Assembly (NCBI GenBank): GCA_963707445.1
Contig: CAVPPW010000032.1
Location: forward strand, 14,284 to 78,283
Direction of reading: 5' to 3'
Length of the DNA stretch: 64,000 bases
Source of the DNA: JALORV01 sp963707445
GTDB lineage: Bacteria > Pseudomonadota > Gammaproteobacteria > Burkholderiales > Burkholderiaceae_F
Shown: positions 18,901 through 28,059 of the stretch, piece by piece
Numbering within the stretch: position 1 is the first letter of the stretch
Layout: the number at the start of each line of letters is the position of its first letter
Program-made: the position numbers and the translations under genes
The notes under the pieces: model-generated
Told to the model about the DNA's origin: nothing
Databases searched by the model: none
Seen by the model: the letters and a program-made list of their open reading frames with translations, nothing else

Positions 18901-19809
18901 AAGAATCGCCGCGGCGGCAACGATGTCGTCGACGCTTGCGCCGCGCGAGAGGTCGCTGACGGGACGCGCGAAACCCTGCAGGATCGGCCCAATGGCGCGC
19001 GCGCCGGCAAGGTGCTGCGTGAGCTTGTAAGCGATGTTGCCGGAGTCGAGATCCGGGAATATCAGCACGTTGGCGCGCCCCGCGACGGCGCTTTCGGTCT
19101 TCACCTTCTTCCTTGCGATTGAATCGACGAGCGCTGCGTCGGCCTGCAGCTCGCCGTCGATCGCGAGAAGCGGGTCGCGTGCCCGGGCGATCTCGAGCGC
19201 GCGCACGACCTTCTCGGTTCGGGCGTGGTGTGCGCTGCCCTTCGTCGAGAAGGAAAGCAGCGCGACGCGCGGCTCTTCGTCGAGCAGAGCGCGGCAGCTC
19301 GCCGCCGAAGCAAGCGCGATGTCGGCGAGCTGGGAGGCATCCGGCTCGGCGTTGACCGCGCAATCGGCATAGATCAGAACCCTGTCCTGCAGGACCATGA
19401 GGAAGAAGCTCGAAGGCGTGTGGATGCCCTCTGCGAGCCCGATCGTCATGAGTCCGGCCTCGATCACGCGGGCCGTCGGATGCGCGACTCCGGCGAGCAT
19501 CGCGTCGGCATCGCCCGCCTTGACCATCATGCCGGCATGCAGCAACGGTTTGCGCACTGCGCGCTGGGCAATCTTCGGATTGCCATAGAGCTCGGCATAC
19601 CGGGCGAGCCGTGGATTCGACTCCGGATCGAGCGGCAGGATGGGCTCGGCGAGCCCCTCGACTTTGAGCCTGCGTGCAGCCTCGATGACGCGCTCGTCGC
19701 CGACCTCCGGCAGCACGATGCGCCGAGGCCGGCGGCGAGCCCGCTGGAACAGCCTTTCAAGTACATCCACGCGCAGAATCGCCTGTAGCTGTTTATGGCA
19801 CGGAAGCAA
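18886..19809 (-). CDS. pta: Phosphate acetyltransferase (Pta)
   Basis: A phosphotransacetylase of about 307 residues, the short form lacking the N-terminal regulatory domain. Motifs include RIVLPEVGDERVIEAARRL, GDADAMLAGVAHPTA, ALLSFSTKGSAHHARTEKVV and VLIFPDLDSGNIAYKLTQHL. It converts acetyl phosphate from Xsc into acetyl-CoA. The start is uncertain: ATG at 19809 gives a long leader, and a GTG at 19770 is nearer the usual start of the domain. It is transcribed towards the citrate synthase gene, so xsc and pta are close but not in one operon. Confidence 0.88.
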   Translation of the reverse strand: MLPCHKQLQAILRVDVLERLFQRARRRPRRIVLPEVGDERVIEAARRLKVEGLAEPILPLDPESNPRLARYAELYGNPKIAQRAVRKPLLHAGMMVKAGDADAMLAGVAHPTARVIEAGLMTIGLAEGIHTPSSFFLMVLQDRVLIYADCAVNAEPDASQLADIALASAASCRALLDEEPRVALLSFSTKGSAHHARTEKVVRALEIARARDPLLAIDGELQADAALVDSIARKKVKTESAVAGRANVLIFPDLDSGNIAYKLTQHLAGARAIGPILQGFARPVSDLSRGASVDDIVAAAAILSAQV

Positions 19810-19832
19810 TGGGATGGTGCGGAGCGACCACC

Positions 19833-19912
19833 GCGGAGATTACGGCCGTTGGGGTCGACCTGGCAAAGAACCTGTTTCGGGTTCAAGAAGGGGATGAGCG
19901 CCGGTCCGGCTG
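19833..19912 (+). mobile_element. Degraded IS110-type transposase N-terminal remnant
   Basis: A short reading stretch, ITAVGVDLAKNLFRV, matches the very characteristic start of IS110-family (DEDD) transposases. It continues QEGDERR and then loses similarity. Nothing else of the element is visible, so this is a scar of an old insertion between pta and the next IclR gene. IS110 elements lack terminal inverted repeats, so boundaries cannot be drawn. Confidence 0.5.
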
Positions 19913-19995
19913 CGGAACTCGAACACTTCAGCCGGCGGACACTTCGTCGTCAAACGGAGCTTGCGACCTTGCGGATCCTGCAGCGACGGTGCCGG

Positions 19996-20757
19996 TCAAC
20001 CACCCATGGTGGCGGCGATGCGATCCGCGGCGTCGCGCATGCGGGGCACATGTTCGAGAAGTTCCTCAAGGGTCATCCGGCCGACCGGCGCCTGCACGGC
20101 GACAGCGGCGCAGGCGCGCTGGCGATCGAGCATGACCGGAACCGCGACGGCGATCAGGCCGCTCAGGTGTTCGTTGCGGTTGATGCCGATGCGCCGTCGG
20201 CGCGTTTCCTCGATTTCCCTGCGTAGCGCGCGGACGTCGATGATCGTCGCCGGCGTCAGCGCGCGCAGCGGCAGCACGCGCAGCAGCCGCTCGCGCTGCA
20301 CCTTCGGCAGCAGCGCGAGCAGCAGCTTGCCTGTGGCGGTCGCATGCAGCGGCACGTGCGAGCCGGGTGCGAGCATCACACGCAACGGCCAGGCAGTCTC
20401 GACGCGATCGATGTACACGATGTGCGTGCCTGCGAGCGCCGTCAGGTTGCAGGTCTCGCCGATGTCGTCGACCAGTGATTGCAGGATTGCATGCCGCTCG
20501 CGGCTGGCATGGCCGTGCATCAGGATGTTCTCGGCGAACCGCGTAAGTCGCGCGCCGAGCTGAACGCGCTGCGATCCCGGCTCGCGCAGCAGCAGACCGG
20601 CGAGCTTCAGTTGGGCGATGATGCGATGCACGGTCTGCTTCGGCAGACCGAGCGCGGCGACGACCTGCGTTGGGGTGCAGCCGTCCGGCTGCTCGGCCAC
20701 GTAGTCGAGAACACGGAATGCGCGCAGCGCGGCGGCGTTTGACTGGTTGCTTTCCAT
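19996..20757 (-). CDS. IclR-family regulator, divergent from tctC-sauST
   Basis: A 253-residue IclR regulator starting at ATG 20757 (MESNQSNAAALRAFRVLDYV). The recognition helix is LGLPKQTVHRIIAQLKLAG. The effector domain has DIGETCNLTALAGTHIVYID and TATGKLLLALL. It is divergent from the tctCBA-sauS-sauT set with 100 bases between, and a 15-base palindrome sits next to its start. It is therefore the likely local regulator of sulfoacetate uptake and activation. Known sau clusters have a differently typed regulator (SauR, as I recall of LysR type), so this would be a replacement. Confidence 0.87.
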   Translation of the reverse strand: MESNQSNAAALRAFRVLDYVAEQPDGCTPTQVVAALGLPKQTVHRIIAQLKLAGLLLREPGSQRVQLGARLTRFAENILMHGHASRERHAILQSLVDDIGETCNLTALAGTHIVYIDRVETAWPLRVMLAPGSHVPLHATATGKLLLALLPKVQRERLLRVLPLRALTPATIIDVRALRREIEETRRRRIGINRNEHLSGLIAVAVPVMLDRQRACAAVAVQAPVGRMTLEELLEHVPRMRDAADRIAATMGG

Positions 20758-20764
20758 TGCAGCT

Positions 20765-20779
20765 GAAATTGCAGATTTC
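20765..20779. promoter_or_regulatory. 15-base palindrome, candidate IclR operator
   Basis: GAAATTGCAGATTTC is a five-five-five inverted repeat placed eight bases from the iclR start codon, in the space shared with divergent tctC. Its arms resemble the GAAAT/ATTTC arms of known IclR sites. Confidence 0.5.
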
Positions 20780-20857
20780 GGGACAATGATGCACTGCAAT
20801 CGGCACTATCTTCTCCTGCGCTGCACTTGTCACGCTTCGAATCGCGGAGGAGACCCG

Positions 20858-21832
20858 ATGAACCGCTTGCCCGAACAATTCCCGCCGCATCGCCGGCTGT
20901 TACTGGCGGCATGTGCTGCCATCTGCACACTGGCCTGGCTGCCGGCGACGGCGTGGTCGCAGGACCGCTACCCGTCGCGGCCGGTCGAGATCGTCGTGCC
21001 CTGGGGTGCGGGCGGCGGCGCCGACCAGCTGGCGCGCCGGCTGTCCAAGCTGATGGAGCCTGACCTCAAGGTCGCAATTCCGGTGGTCAACGTTCCGGGC
21101 GCGACCGGCAACACCGGCATGACGAAGATGCTGACTGCTGCGCCCGATGGCCACACGACGGCGATCCTCATCGGCGACACGCTGGCGACAATCGCCGGCG
21201 GCGGCGGGCGCTGGAAGCTCGCCGACGTGATACCGCTCGGCATCATGATCCGCCAGCCGACCGGGATGTACGTGAAGATGGACAGCAAGTACAAGACCTT
21301 CGCCGACCTGCTCGCGGACGCGAAAGTGAACGAAGTCAAGGTCGCGATCCTCGGTTTCGGCAGTGCTGACGAGATCCTGCTCAACCAGATCAACGCGAAG
21401 GGGGCGAAGCTGCGCCTGGTGCCGTTCGCGTCCCCGGGCGAGCGCTATTCGTCAATCCTTGGCGGGCATGCCGATGTCCTGGTCGAGCAGGCCGGCGATA
21501 TCCGCTCGTTCCTCGACAGCAAGCAGATGCGGCCGCTCGTGTTTTTCGCCGATGCGCCGGCGCCGGGCTTTCCGGATGTCCCGCTGGCGAAGGACAGCGG
21601 TTTTCCGATCGTGATCAACCAGTTCCGCTCGATCGTCGTCAGGGCCGGGACGGACCCGAAGCACGTGGACGTACTGGCGGGTGCCCTGGAGAAGGCCGCG
21701 CGCTCGCCTGACTTCGTCAAGTACCTGGAGGATGAACTTGCCTACGCCGGCAGCTTCATCCCGGCGAACGGTGCGGCTGCGTTCATCGAGAAGGAACTGA
21801 AGCTGATCGAGTCGAACGCGCAGAAGAAGTAG
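20858..21832 (+). CDS. TctC-type periplasmic substrate-binding protein
   Basis: A 324-residue TTT-family (tripartite tricarboxylate transporter) receptor. The Sec signal runs to about residue 36 (LAWLPATAWSQ). The mature start DRYPSRPVEIVVPWGAGGGA is diagnostic for this family, with NVPGATGNTGMTKML following. GGAGGAGA lies before the ATG. It heads the operon with tctB, tctA, sauS and sauT. Because the two enzymes act on sulfoacetate, that C2 sulfonate is the likely ligand; binding residues cannot be judged from sequence. Confidence 0.9.
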   Translation: MNRLPEQFPPHRRLLLAACAAICTLAWLPATAWSQDRYPSRPVEIVVPWGAGGGADQLARRLSKLMEPDLKVAIPVVNVPGATGNTGMTKMLTAAPDGHTTAILIGDTLATIAGGGGRWKLADVIPLGIMIRQPTGMYVKMDSKYKTFADLLADAKVNEVKVAILGFGSADEILLNQINAKGAKLRLVPFASPGERYSSILGGHADVLVEQAGDIRSFLDSKQMRPLVFFADAPAPGFPDVPLAKDSGFPIVINQFRSIVVRAGTDPKHVDVLAGALEKAARSPDFVKYLEDELAYAGSFIPANGAAAFIEKELKLIESNAQKK

Positions 21833-21905
21833 CGAACCGTTGAGGCAAGGGCGCGCGGCCCATGCAGGCCGCCGCGCCCTTGCGCCGGTCGCCGCGCCGA
21901 ATCCG

Positions 21906-22463
21906 ATGCACCCACGTCTCGCAGCCGTCGTTCCGCATTCGCTGATGCTCGCCGTATCGGGGCTGCTGTACTTCGCCGCCACGCGCATCGAGGTCGGGGC
22001 ACTTTCAGGTCGGATCGGCCCCGACGGATGGCCGAAGTTCGTCATCGGCGCGATGGCGGCGCTGTGCGTCTACGAGATTGCCAAGCGGCTGCTGATCGGA
22101 ACCTCGTTCACGGCCACCGGCCTGACCCAGGGCCTCAACCGTCCGCCCGACGATGTTGATCGCGAACTCGCGACGCGCGAGCCTGAGCGGCACAACGGCA
22201 AGCTTGCCGCCGGCATCGGGCTCATCCTGGCGTTCGTGTTCGGCGTCACCTACGTCGGTTTCTTCGCCGGTACCGCGCTCTTCATCGCGCTGTTCTCCTG
22301 GATCGGCGGATACCGCCGACCCGTGTCGGTAGCGATCATCGGTCTCGTCGGCGCATTCGTGCTGCTCGTGATCTTCATGCGGGTGGCCTATGTCTCGCTG
22401 CCGCTCGGCGTCGGGCCTTTCAAGACGCTGTCGCTGGCCCTGCTGCGGCTGATCGGCGTCTGA
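21906..22463 (+). CDS. TctB-type small membrane subunit
   Basis: A 185-residue protein with four predicted membrane helices: one pair near the N-terminus (VPHSLMLAVSGLLYFAATRI, VIGAMAALCVYEI) and one pair after residue 100 (LAAGIGLILAFVFGVTYVGF onwards). These are separated by a charged loop. This is the standard TctB layout. The start at 21906 (MHPRLAAVV) fits the first helix better than an upstream ATG at 21840. It lies 19 bases before tctA. Confidence 0.82.
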   Translation: MHPRLAAVVPHSLMLAVSGLLYFAATRIEVGALSGRIGPDGWPKFVIGAMAALCVYEIAKRLLIGTSFTATGLTQGLNRPPDDVDRELATREPERHNGKLAAGIGLILAFVFGVTYVGFFAGTALFIALFSWIGGYRRPVSVAIIGLVGAFVLLVIFMRVAYVSLPLGVGPFKTLSLALLRLIGV

Positions 22464-22482
22464 GTCCCGCGGACGGCGCACG

Positions 22483-24052
22483 ATGGAGGTCCTGCTCAAC
22501 CTGCTGCACGGCCTGACCAACATCGCAACGCCGGTGAATCTCGCGGCGATGGTGATCGGCCTGGTGCTCGGCATGCTGGTCGCGGTGCTGCCGGGCCTCA
22601 CGCTGGTGATGGGCGTGGTGCTGGCGCTGCCGTTCACCTACAAGATGGGCGTGGAGCCGGCGCTGATCCTGCTCACCGCGATGTACGTGTCCGGCACCTA
22701 CGGCGGCGCGATCACGGCGATCCTGTTCCGCATACCGGGCGAGCCGATGGACGTGCCGCTGCTGTGGGACGGCTACGCGATGACGCGGCAGCGGCGATGC
22801 CGCGCTCGCGCTCGGCTGGTCGCTCGTCGCCGCTCTCGTTGGCGGCCTGGTCTCGGCCGTCGTGATGGTTGCGCTCGTCGAAGCCGGTCGCGAGCATCGC
22901 GCTGAGCTTCTCGTCGCCGGAGTTCTTCGCGGTCGTCGTTCTTCGGCCTCGTCGAGCGTCGTGACGCTCAGCGGCGGTTCGCTCGTCAACGCGCTGATCA
23001 GCCTGTGCCTCGGCCTGCTGATCGCGACCGTCGGCGTCGACGCGATCTACGGCGCCGAGCGGTTCGCCTTCGGCCTGCCCGTTCCTGCAGGACGGCATCG
23101 AGTTCCTGCTGGTGATGGTGGGCGCCTACGGCATCGGCGAGGTGCTCACGCGGCATGCAGCTCGGGTTCGCGGCCGAGGCGACGGCCGAGGGCGGCGCCG
23201 GGTCGCGCTTCCGGACAGCGTTCCCGAAGCTCTCCGAACTGCTGCGCGATCAAGGCGACGTTCCTGCGCGGCACCGCGACGGGCATCGTGGTGGGCAGTC
23301 GTGCCCGGGGCCGGCGCCACCGTGTCCGCCTTCGTCGCCTACGGCATCGAGGGCCAGTACGGCAAGAACGCGCAGGCAGCTGGGCAGCGGCGCGCCGGAG
23401 GGCATCGTCGCGGCGAAGTCCGCGGCCACGGCGTCGGTCGGCGGTGCGATGGTGCCGCTGCTCGACGATGGGCATTCCCGGCAGCGGCGCCACCGCGATC
23501 ATCCTCGCCGCCTTCCTGCTGCACGGCATCCAGCCGGGACCGCAGGTGTTCGTCTCCAGCACGGAGCTGATCTACACGGTGTTCGCGTCCGTGTTCGTCG
23601 CGCGTGATCGGCATGTGCATCCTCGGCTACTTCGCGATCCGGCCGCTGTGCAAGGTGCTCGATGCGCCCGAGGCCATCGTCTCGGCGTTCGTCGTCGTGT
23701 TCTGCTTCGTCGGGCGCGTTCGCGGCGCGCAACAACCTGTCCGACCTCTACGTGATCGCGGTGTTCGGCCTGGTCGGCTTCCTGTTCGAGCGCTTCAGGT
23801 TCCCGATCGCGCCGCTGGTGCTCGGGCACGATCCTCGGCCCGCTCGACCGAGAACAACTTCATGACGACGATGGTGAGCTTCGACAACGACTGGACCGTG
23901 TTCTTCACGCGCCCGATCAGCGGCGTCGATCCTCGCTGCTCGCCATCGTCGGCCTGTTCTAGCCGGTGCTGCGCGAGGCGCTGCGCCGTTGGCGCGCGCG
24001 CAAGCCGGTCGAGCTCACGGTGCGGACGCGCGCTTCCTCGGACCGGGAGTAG
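22483..24052 (+). CDS. TctA-type large membrane subunit
   Basis: About 520 residues after joining frames, with some eleven or twelve helices. Family motifs are clear: MLVAVLPGLTLVMGVVLALP, SGTYGGAITAILFRIPGEP, VVPGAGATVSAFVAYGIEG and TMGIPGSGATAIILAAFLLH. The patch holds about ten one-base slips from 22790 to 23935 and one TAG near 23960 (LF-stop-PVLREALRRW) where serine is expected. The C-terminal tail ends at 24052. These are read as consensus errors. With tctC and tctB it makes a complete secondary, binding-protein-dependent importer. Confidence 0.85.
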
Positions 24053-24057
24053 CGCGA

Positions 24058-25496
24058 ATGAACGCGACCGATACTCTCCGGACAGTTCGACCCGGGCGGC
24101 CGTCGCGCGCGCTGGTCGCGCGCGCACGCGCCGCGCAGGCGGTCGCGGACGGCTACGACCAGGCGCGCGTCGACGACGCTGGTTGCGGCGGCCGGCTGGG
24201 CGATCCTCGAGCCCGCGCGCAACCGCGAGCTGGCCGAGCTCGCGGTGGCCGACACCGGCATCGGCAACGTCGAGGACAAGGTCCGCAAGAACCATCGCAA
24301 GACGCTCGGCCTGCTGCGCGACCTGCAGGGCGCGCGCTCCGTCGGCGTGATCGCCGAGGATCCGGAACGCGGCCTGATCGAGATCGCGCGGCCGGTCGGC
24401 GTCGTGGCCGCGATCACGCCGTCGACCAATCCCGGCGGCGACGCCCGCGAACAAGATCATCAATGCGCTGAAGGGGCGCAACGCGGTCATCGTTGCGCCG
24501 TCGCCCAAGGGCGCGTCGACCTGCGCGCGGCTGCTCGAGTTCGTGCACGCGCGAGTTCGACCGCATCGGCGCGCCGCGCGACCTCGTGCAGATGCTGCCG
24601 GCGCCGGTGACCAAGGCGGCGACCGCAGAGCTGATGCGCCAGGCCGACCTGGTCGTGGCGACCGGCTCGCAGGCCAACGTGCGCGCGGCCTACGCGAGCG
24701 GCACGCCGGCGTTCGGCGTCGGCGCCGGCAACGTCGCGTCGATCGTCGACGAGACCGCCGACCTGGCGGCGGCGGCGGCGAAGATCGTGCAGTCGAAGAC
24801 GTTCGACAACGCGACCAGCTGCTCGTCGGAGAACAGCGTCGTGCTGCTCGACGCGATCGCACGACGCGGCGCTGGCGGCGCTGCTGCGCGCGGGAGCGGT
24901 GCTGCTCGACGCGGCGCGACCGCGCGCGCGCTGCAGGAGTGCATGTGGCCGGACGGCAAGCTCGCGCCGGCGGTCATCGGCCAGTCGGCGGCCGCGATCG
25001 CCGCGCGCGCGCGGCTCGCGGCACCGCAGGCGCACGCGGCGCGCGTCCTGCTCGTCGAGGAGAGCGGACGTCGGCCCCGGGCATCCGTTCTCGGGCGAGA
25101 AGCTCTCGCCCGGTGCTCGCGGTCTACCGCGCGCGCGATTTCGCCGATGCGCTCGGCGTCGTCGAGCGCATCTACGCCTACCAGGGCGCCGGCCACTCGG
25201 TCGGACTGCACACGGCGCGCAAGGAACGCGCGCGTCGAGGCTCGGGCTCACGCTGCCGGTCTCGCGCGTGATCGTCAACCAGGCGCACTGCATCGCCACC
25301 GGCGGCAGCTTCGACAACGGGCTGCCGTTCTCGCTGTCGATGGGCTGCGGCACCTGGGGCCGCAACAACTTCTCCGACAACCTCAACTACCGCCACTACC
25401 TGAACATCACGCGCGTGTCGACGACCGATCCCCGAGGTCGTGCCGACCGATGACGACCTGCTCGGCGACTATTTCGCGCGCCACGGCCGCGGCTGA
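24058..25496 (+). CDS. sauS: SauS, CoA-acylating sulfoacetaldehyde dehydrogenase
   Basis: An acylating aldehyde dehydrogenase of about 480 residues that would reduce sulfoacetyl-CoA to sulfoacetaldehyde with NAD(P)H. Segments include DTGIGNVEDKVRKNHRKTLG, GVVAAITPSTNP, the catalytic cysteine in TFDNATSCSSENSVVLLD, and EESGVGPGHPFSGEKLSPVL. It ends in the FSLSMGCGTWGRNNFSDNLN glycine-rich region. This pattern agrees with SauS as I remember it from Cupriavidus necator, more than with acetaldehyde or succinate semialdehyde enzymes. About ten frame slips occur between 24180 and 25430. It starts six bases after tctA, with sauT eight bases on. Confidence 0.82.
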
Positions 25497-25503
25497 ACAC
25501 TCG

Positions 25504-27032
25504 ATGAGGACGGTCCGCGACCTGGTCGACGCCTGCGCCGCGCGCGCGCCCGACGCCGTCTACCTCATCGCGCCGGACAGTGGCCGAGCGCTCACCTTCG
25601 GCGAGCTCGCGGAGTCGTGCCGCGCGGTGCAGGCGCTGGCTCGGCCAGCGCGGGGATCGCACCGGGCTCGCACGTGTCGGTGGTGATGCGCAACGGCCCG
25701 CAGACGGTGCGCCTGCTGCTCGGCGCGATGTACGGCGGGTACTGCGTCAATCCGATCAACCTGCTGTCGCAGCCCGAGCAGATGCGCTACGTGCTCGATC
25801 ATGCGGACGCGCAGCTGGTCTTCGTCGCGCCGGAGTGGGCCGAGCGCGTGCGCGCGATGGCGGCCTCGATCGCGCGGCCGCTCGACGATCGTCGTCGTCG
25901 ACCCGGACGACGATGCCGCTGACCGGCGCTGCAGTCGGAGTGCGCTGCGCCGGCGCCCAGACCAGCCGGCGCTGCTGATGTACACGTCGGGCACGACCGG
26001 CAAGCCCAAGGGCGTGCTGCTGACGCAGGCGAACCTCGCCGCCAATGCGCAGGCGATCAGCCGGCGAACACCTGCTCGGCCCCGACGACCGCGTGACGGC
26101 CGTGCTGCCGCTGTATCACATCAACGCGTTCGCCGTGACGATGCTGGCGCCGCTCGCGCACGGCGGCAGCCTCGTGATGCCGCCGAAGTTCTCGGCCAGC
26201 GGGATTCTGGCCGATGGTGATCGAGCACGGCTGCACCTGGCTCAACGTGGTGCCCGACGATCGATCTCCTATCTGCTCGAGGCCGACACGCCGGCGCGCG
26301 AGCAGCTGGCGGCAGTGCGCTTCTGCCGCTCGGCCTCGGCAGCGCTTCCGCCCGAGCATCACCGTCGCGTTCGAGGCGAAGTTCGGCATCGGCATCATCG
26401 AGACGATGGGACTGACCGAGACCGTGGCGCCGTGCTTCTCCAATCCGATCGAGCCCGCGCTGCGCAAGGTGGGCTCGGTAGGCCGCGCCTCGGGCTGCGA
26501 GGCGCGCGTGGTCGATGCCGCGGGTCAGCCGCTGCCAGACGGCACCGTGGGCGAGATCGTGATGCGCGGCCCGCAGGTCATGGCCGGCTACTACAAGAAT
26601 CCCGAGGCGAGTGCGGCGGCGTTCTTCTCCGGCGGCTGGCTGCGCACTGGCGACCTCGGCTATCGCGACACCGACGGCTTCTACTTCGTCACCGGCCGCA
26701 TCAAGGAACTGATCATCAAGGGCGGGGAGAACATCGCACCGCGCGAGATCGACGAGGTGCTGCTGCGGCATCCCGCGGTGCTCGACGCGGCGGCGGTCGG
26801 CATCCCGGACCGGCACTACGGCCAGGAAATCATGGCGTGCGTCATCGTTCGTCAGGGACAGCAATGCACGAAGGACGAGCTGCGCGAATTCTGCGAGCGC
26901 GAACTTGGACGATTCAAGACGCCGAAGGTGATCCGCTTCGTCGACGAGCTGCCGCGCGGACCCTCGGGCAAGGTGCAGCGGCTGAAGCTGGCCGAGCTGG
27001 CCGAACCTGCGACTCAGGCAAATGCGAGGTAG
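25504..27032 (+). CDS. sauT: SauT, sulfoacetate-CoA ligase (AMP-forming)
   Basis: An acyl-CoA synthetase of the AMP-binding superfamily, about 509 residues. Core motifs are LLMYTSGTTGKPKGVLLTQA (ATP loop), ETMGLTETVAPCF, GWLRTGDLGYRDTDGFYF, and the C-terminal GRIKELIIKGGENIAPREID and catalytic lysine in LPRGPSGKVQRLKL. It would activate sulfoacetate to sulfoacetyl-CoA for SauS. The specificity is inferred from its coupling to sauS, tct genes and nearby xsc. Slips lie between 25640 and 26370; from about 26380 to the end the gene is clean. Confidence 0.78.
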
Positions 27033-27080
27033 GCCATCGGCGCCACCTGCAAGCTCCGGTCATTCGGGCCCGGAACAGGC

Positions 27081-27917
27081 CTAGAGCAACGCGCTCATCT
27101 GGCGCGCGGCCACGAACAGGCGCGGCAAGCGCTTCAGTGCGTCGTCGAGCGACAGACGCGCGGTCGGCGCATGCATCGCGATCGCCGCGCGCAAGACGTT
27201 GTCGCCGTCGTAAACCGGCACGGCCACCGCAATCAACCCGGCGATGAACTCCTCGCGATCGGTCGAGTAGCCGGCGGCGCGGATCGCATCGCACTCGCTC
27301 CGCAGCTGGGCCGCGCCCGCAAGGGTGTTGGCCGTGTATGCCGGCAGTCGCGCGCGCCCGACGAGTTCGTCGAACTGCGGGGGCGGCAGGTGCGCGAGAA
27401 ACAGCTTGCCACTCGCCGTGCAGTGCAGCGGCACATGAGCACCGACATCGAGCGTCAGGCGCAGGGGCCAGCGGGCTTCGACGCGGTCGAGGTAAAGCAC
27501 CTCGGCGCCGTCGAGCGTCGTGAAATTGCACGTTTCCTGCACTTCGGCGACGAGCTCTGCAAGCACGCGGTGCCTGAGCGCACGGACGTGGCCATGATTC
27601 AGCGTGATGAACGCCAGTTTGTGCAGTGCGGGACCGACAACGAAGCGCAGTGGATCGACATCGCGCGCCAGATAGCCCTGCGCCAGCAGGCCGGCGCATT
27701 GGCGATGCAGCGTCGCCTTCGGCAGGTCGAGGCGCGCACTCAGGTCCGCCAGCGACAGCCCGACGCCGGCCTCAGCGACTTCGGTGACGATGCGCAGCGC
27801 GCGTTCTGCCGCTGAGCCGCCGGCCGTTGCGTCCGCGACGACACGCGCGGGTCCGGTCCGCGGCCCGGTCCGCTTTACGACCGGAACATTGCGTTCCGCT
27901 TTTTTGTGCCTTAGCAT
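27081..27917 (-). CDS. IclR-family regulator, divergent from isethionate-type operon
   Basis: A 278-residue IclR regulator. The winged helix is RALRIVTEVAEAGVGLSLAD with the recognition helix LDLPKATLHRQCAGLLAQG. The effector domain has EVQETCNFTTLDGAEVLYLD and CTASGKLFLAHL. The N-terminal 35 residues before the domain are long and basic. If the true start is further in, both nearby palindromes become intergenic. It is divergent from the GMC dehydrogenase-TRAP operon. Isethionate gene clusters are known to carry an IclR-type regulator (IseR, from memory), which supports the pathway reading. Confidence 0.86.
   Translation of the reverse strand: MLRHKKAERNVPVVKRTGPRTGPARVVADATAGGSAAERALRIVTEVAEAGVGLSLADLSARLDLPKATLHRQCAGLLAQGYLARDVDPLRFVVGPALHKLAFITLNHGHVRALRHRVLAELVAEVQETCNFTTLDGAEVLYLDRVEARWPLRLTLDVGAHVPLHCTASGKLFLAHLPPPQFDELVGRARLPAYTANTLAGAAQLRSECDAIRAAGYSTDREEFIAGLIAVAVPVYDGDNVLRAAIAMHAPTARLSLDDALKRLPRLFVAARQMSALL
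27883..27897. promoter_or_regulatory. Candidate IclR operator, copy 1
   Basis: GGAACATTGCGTTCC, five-base arms with a five-base centre. It lies 48 bases from a nearly identical second copy, just inside the annotated start of the IclR gene, where it could also serve autorepression. Confidence 0.55.
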
Positions 27918-27930
27918 GGCTTCAAGAAAC

Positions 27931-27945
27931 GGAACATTATGTTCC
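27931..27945. promoter_or_regulatory. Candidate IclR operator, copy 2
   Basis: GGAACATTATGTTCC is a perfect seven-base inverted repeat about a single centre base, and extends to CGGAACATTATGTTCCG. It lies between the divergent iclR and GMC dehydrogenase genes. Confidence 0.6.
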
Positions 27946-28059
27946 GGCAGTTCGACGCATTATGGACCGCAGCCGCGAAAGCGGGTGCATGCGGCGCTGG
28001 TTCGATGTGGCGTCGAACGAAGACAATGCCCGGCGCGGGCCGGCGAGGAGACAATCCGG

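Noticed and set aside
24058..25496. SauS as an acetaldehyde dehydrogenase of ethanolamine or propanediol use
   Set aside because: No microcompartment or alcohol dehydrogenase genes are near; partner SauT, TctCBA and Xsc fit sulfoacetate better.
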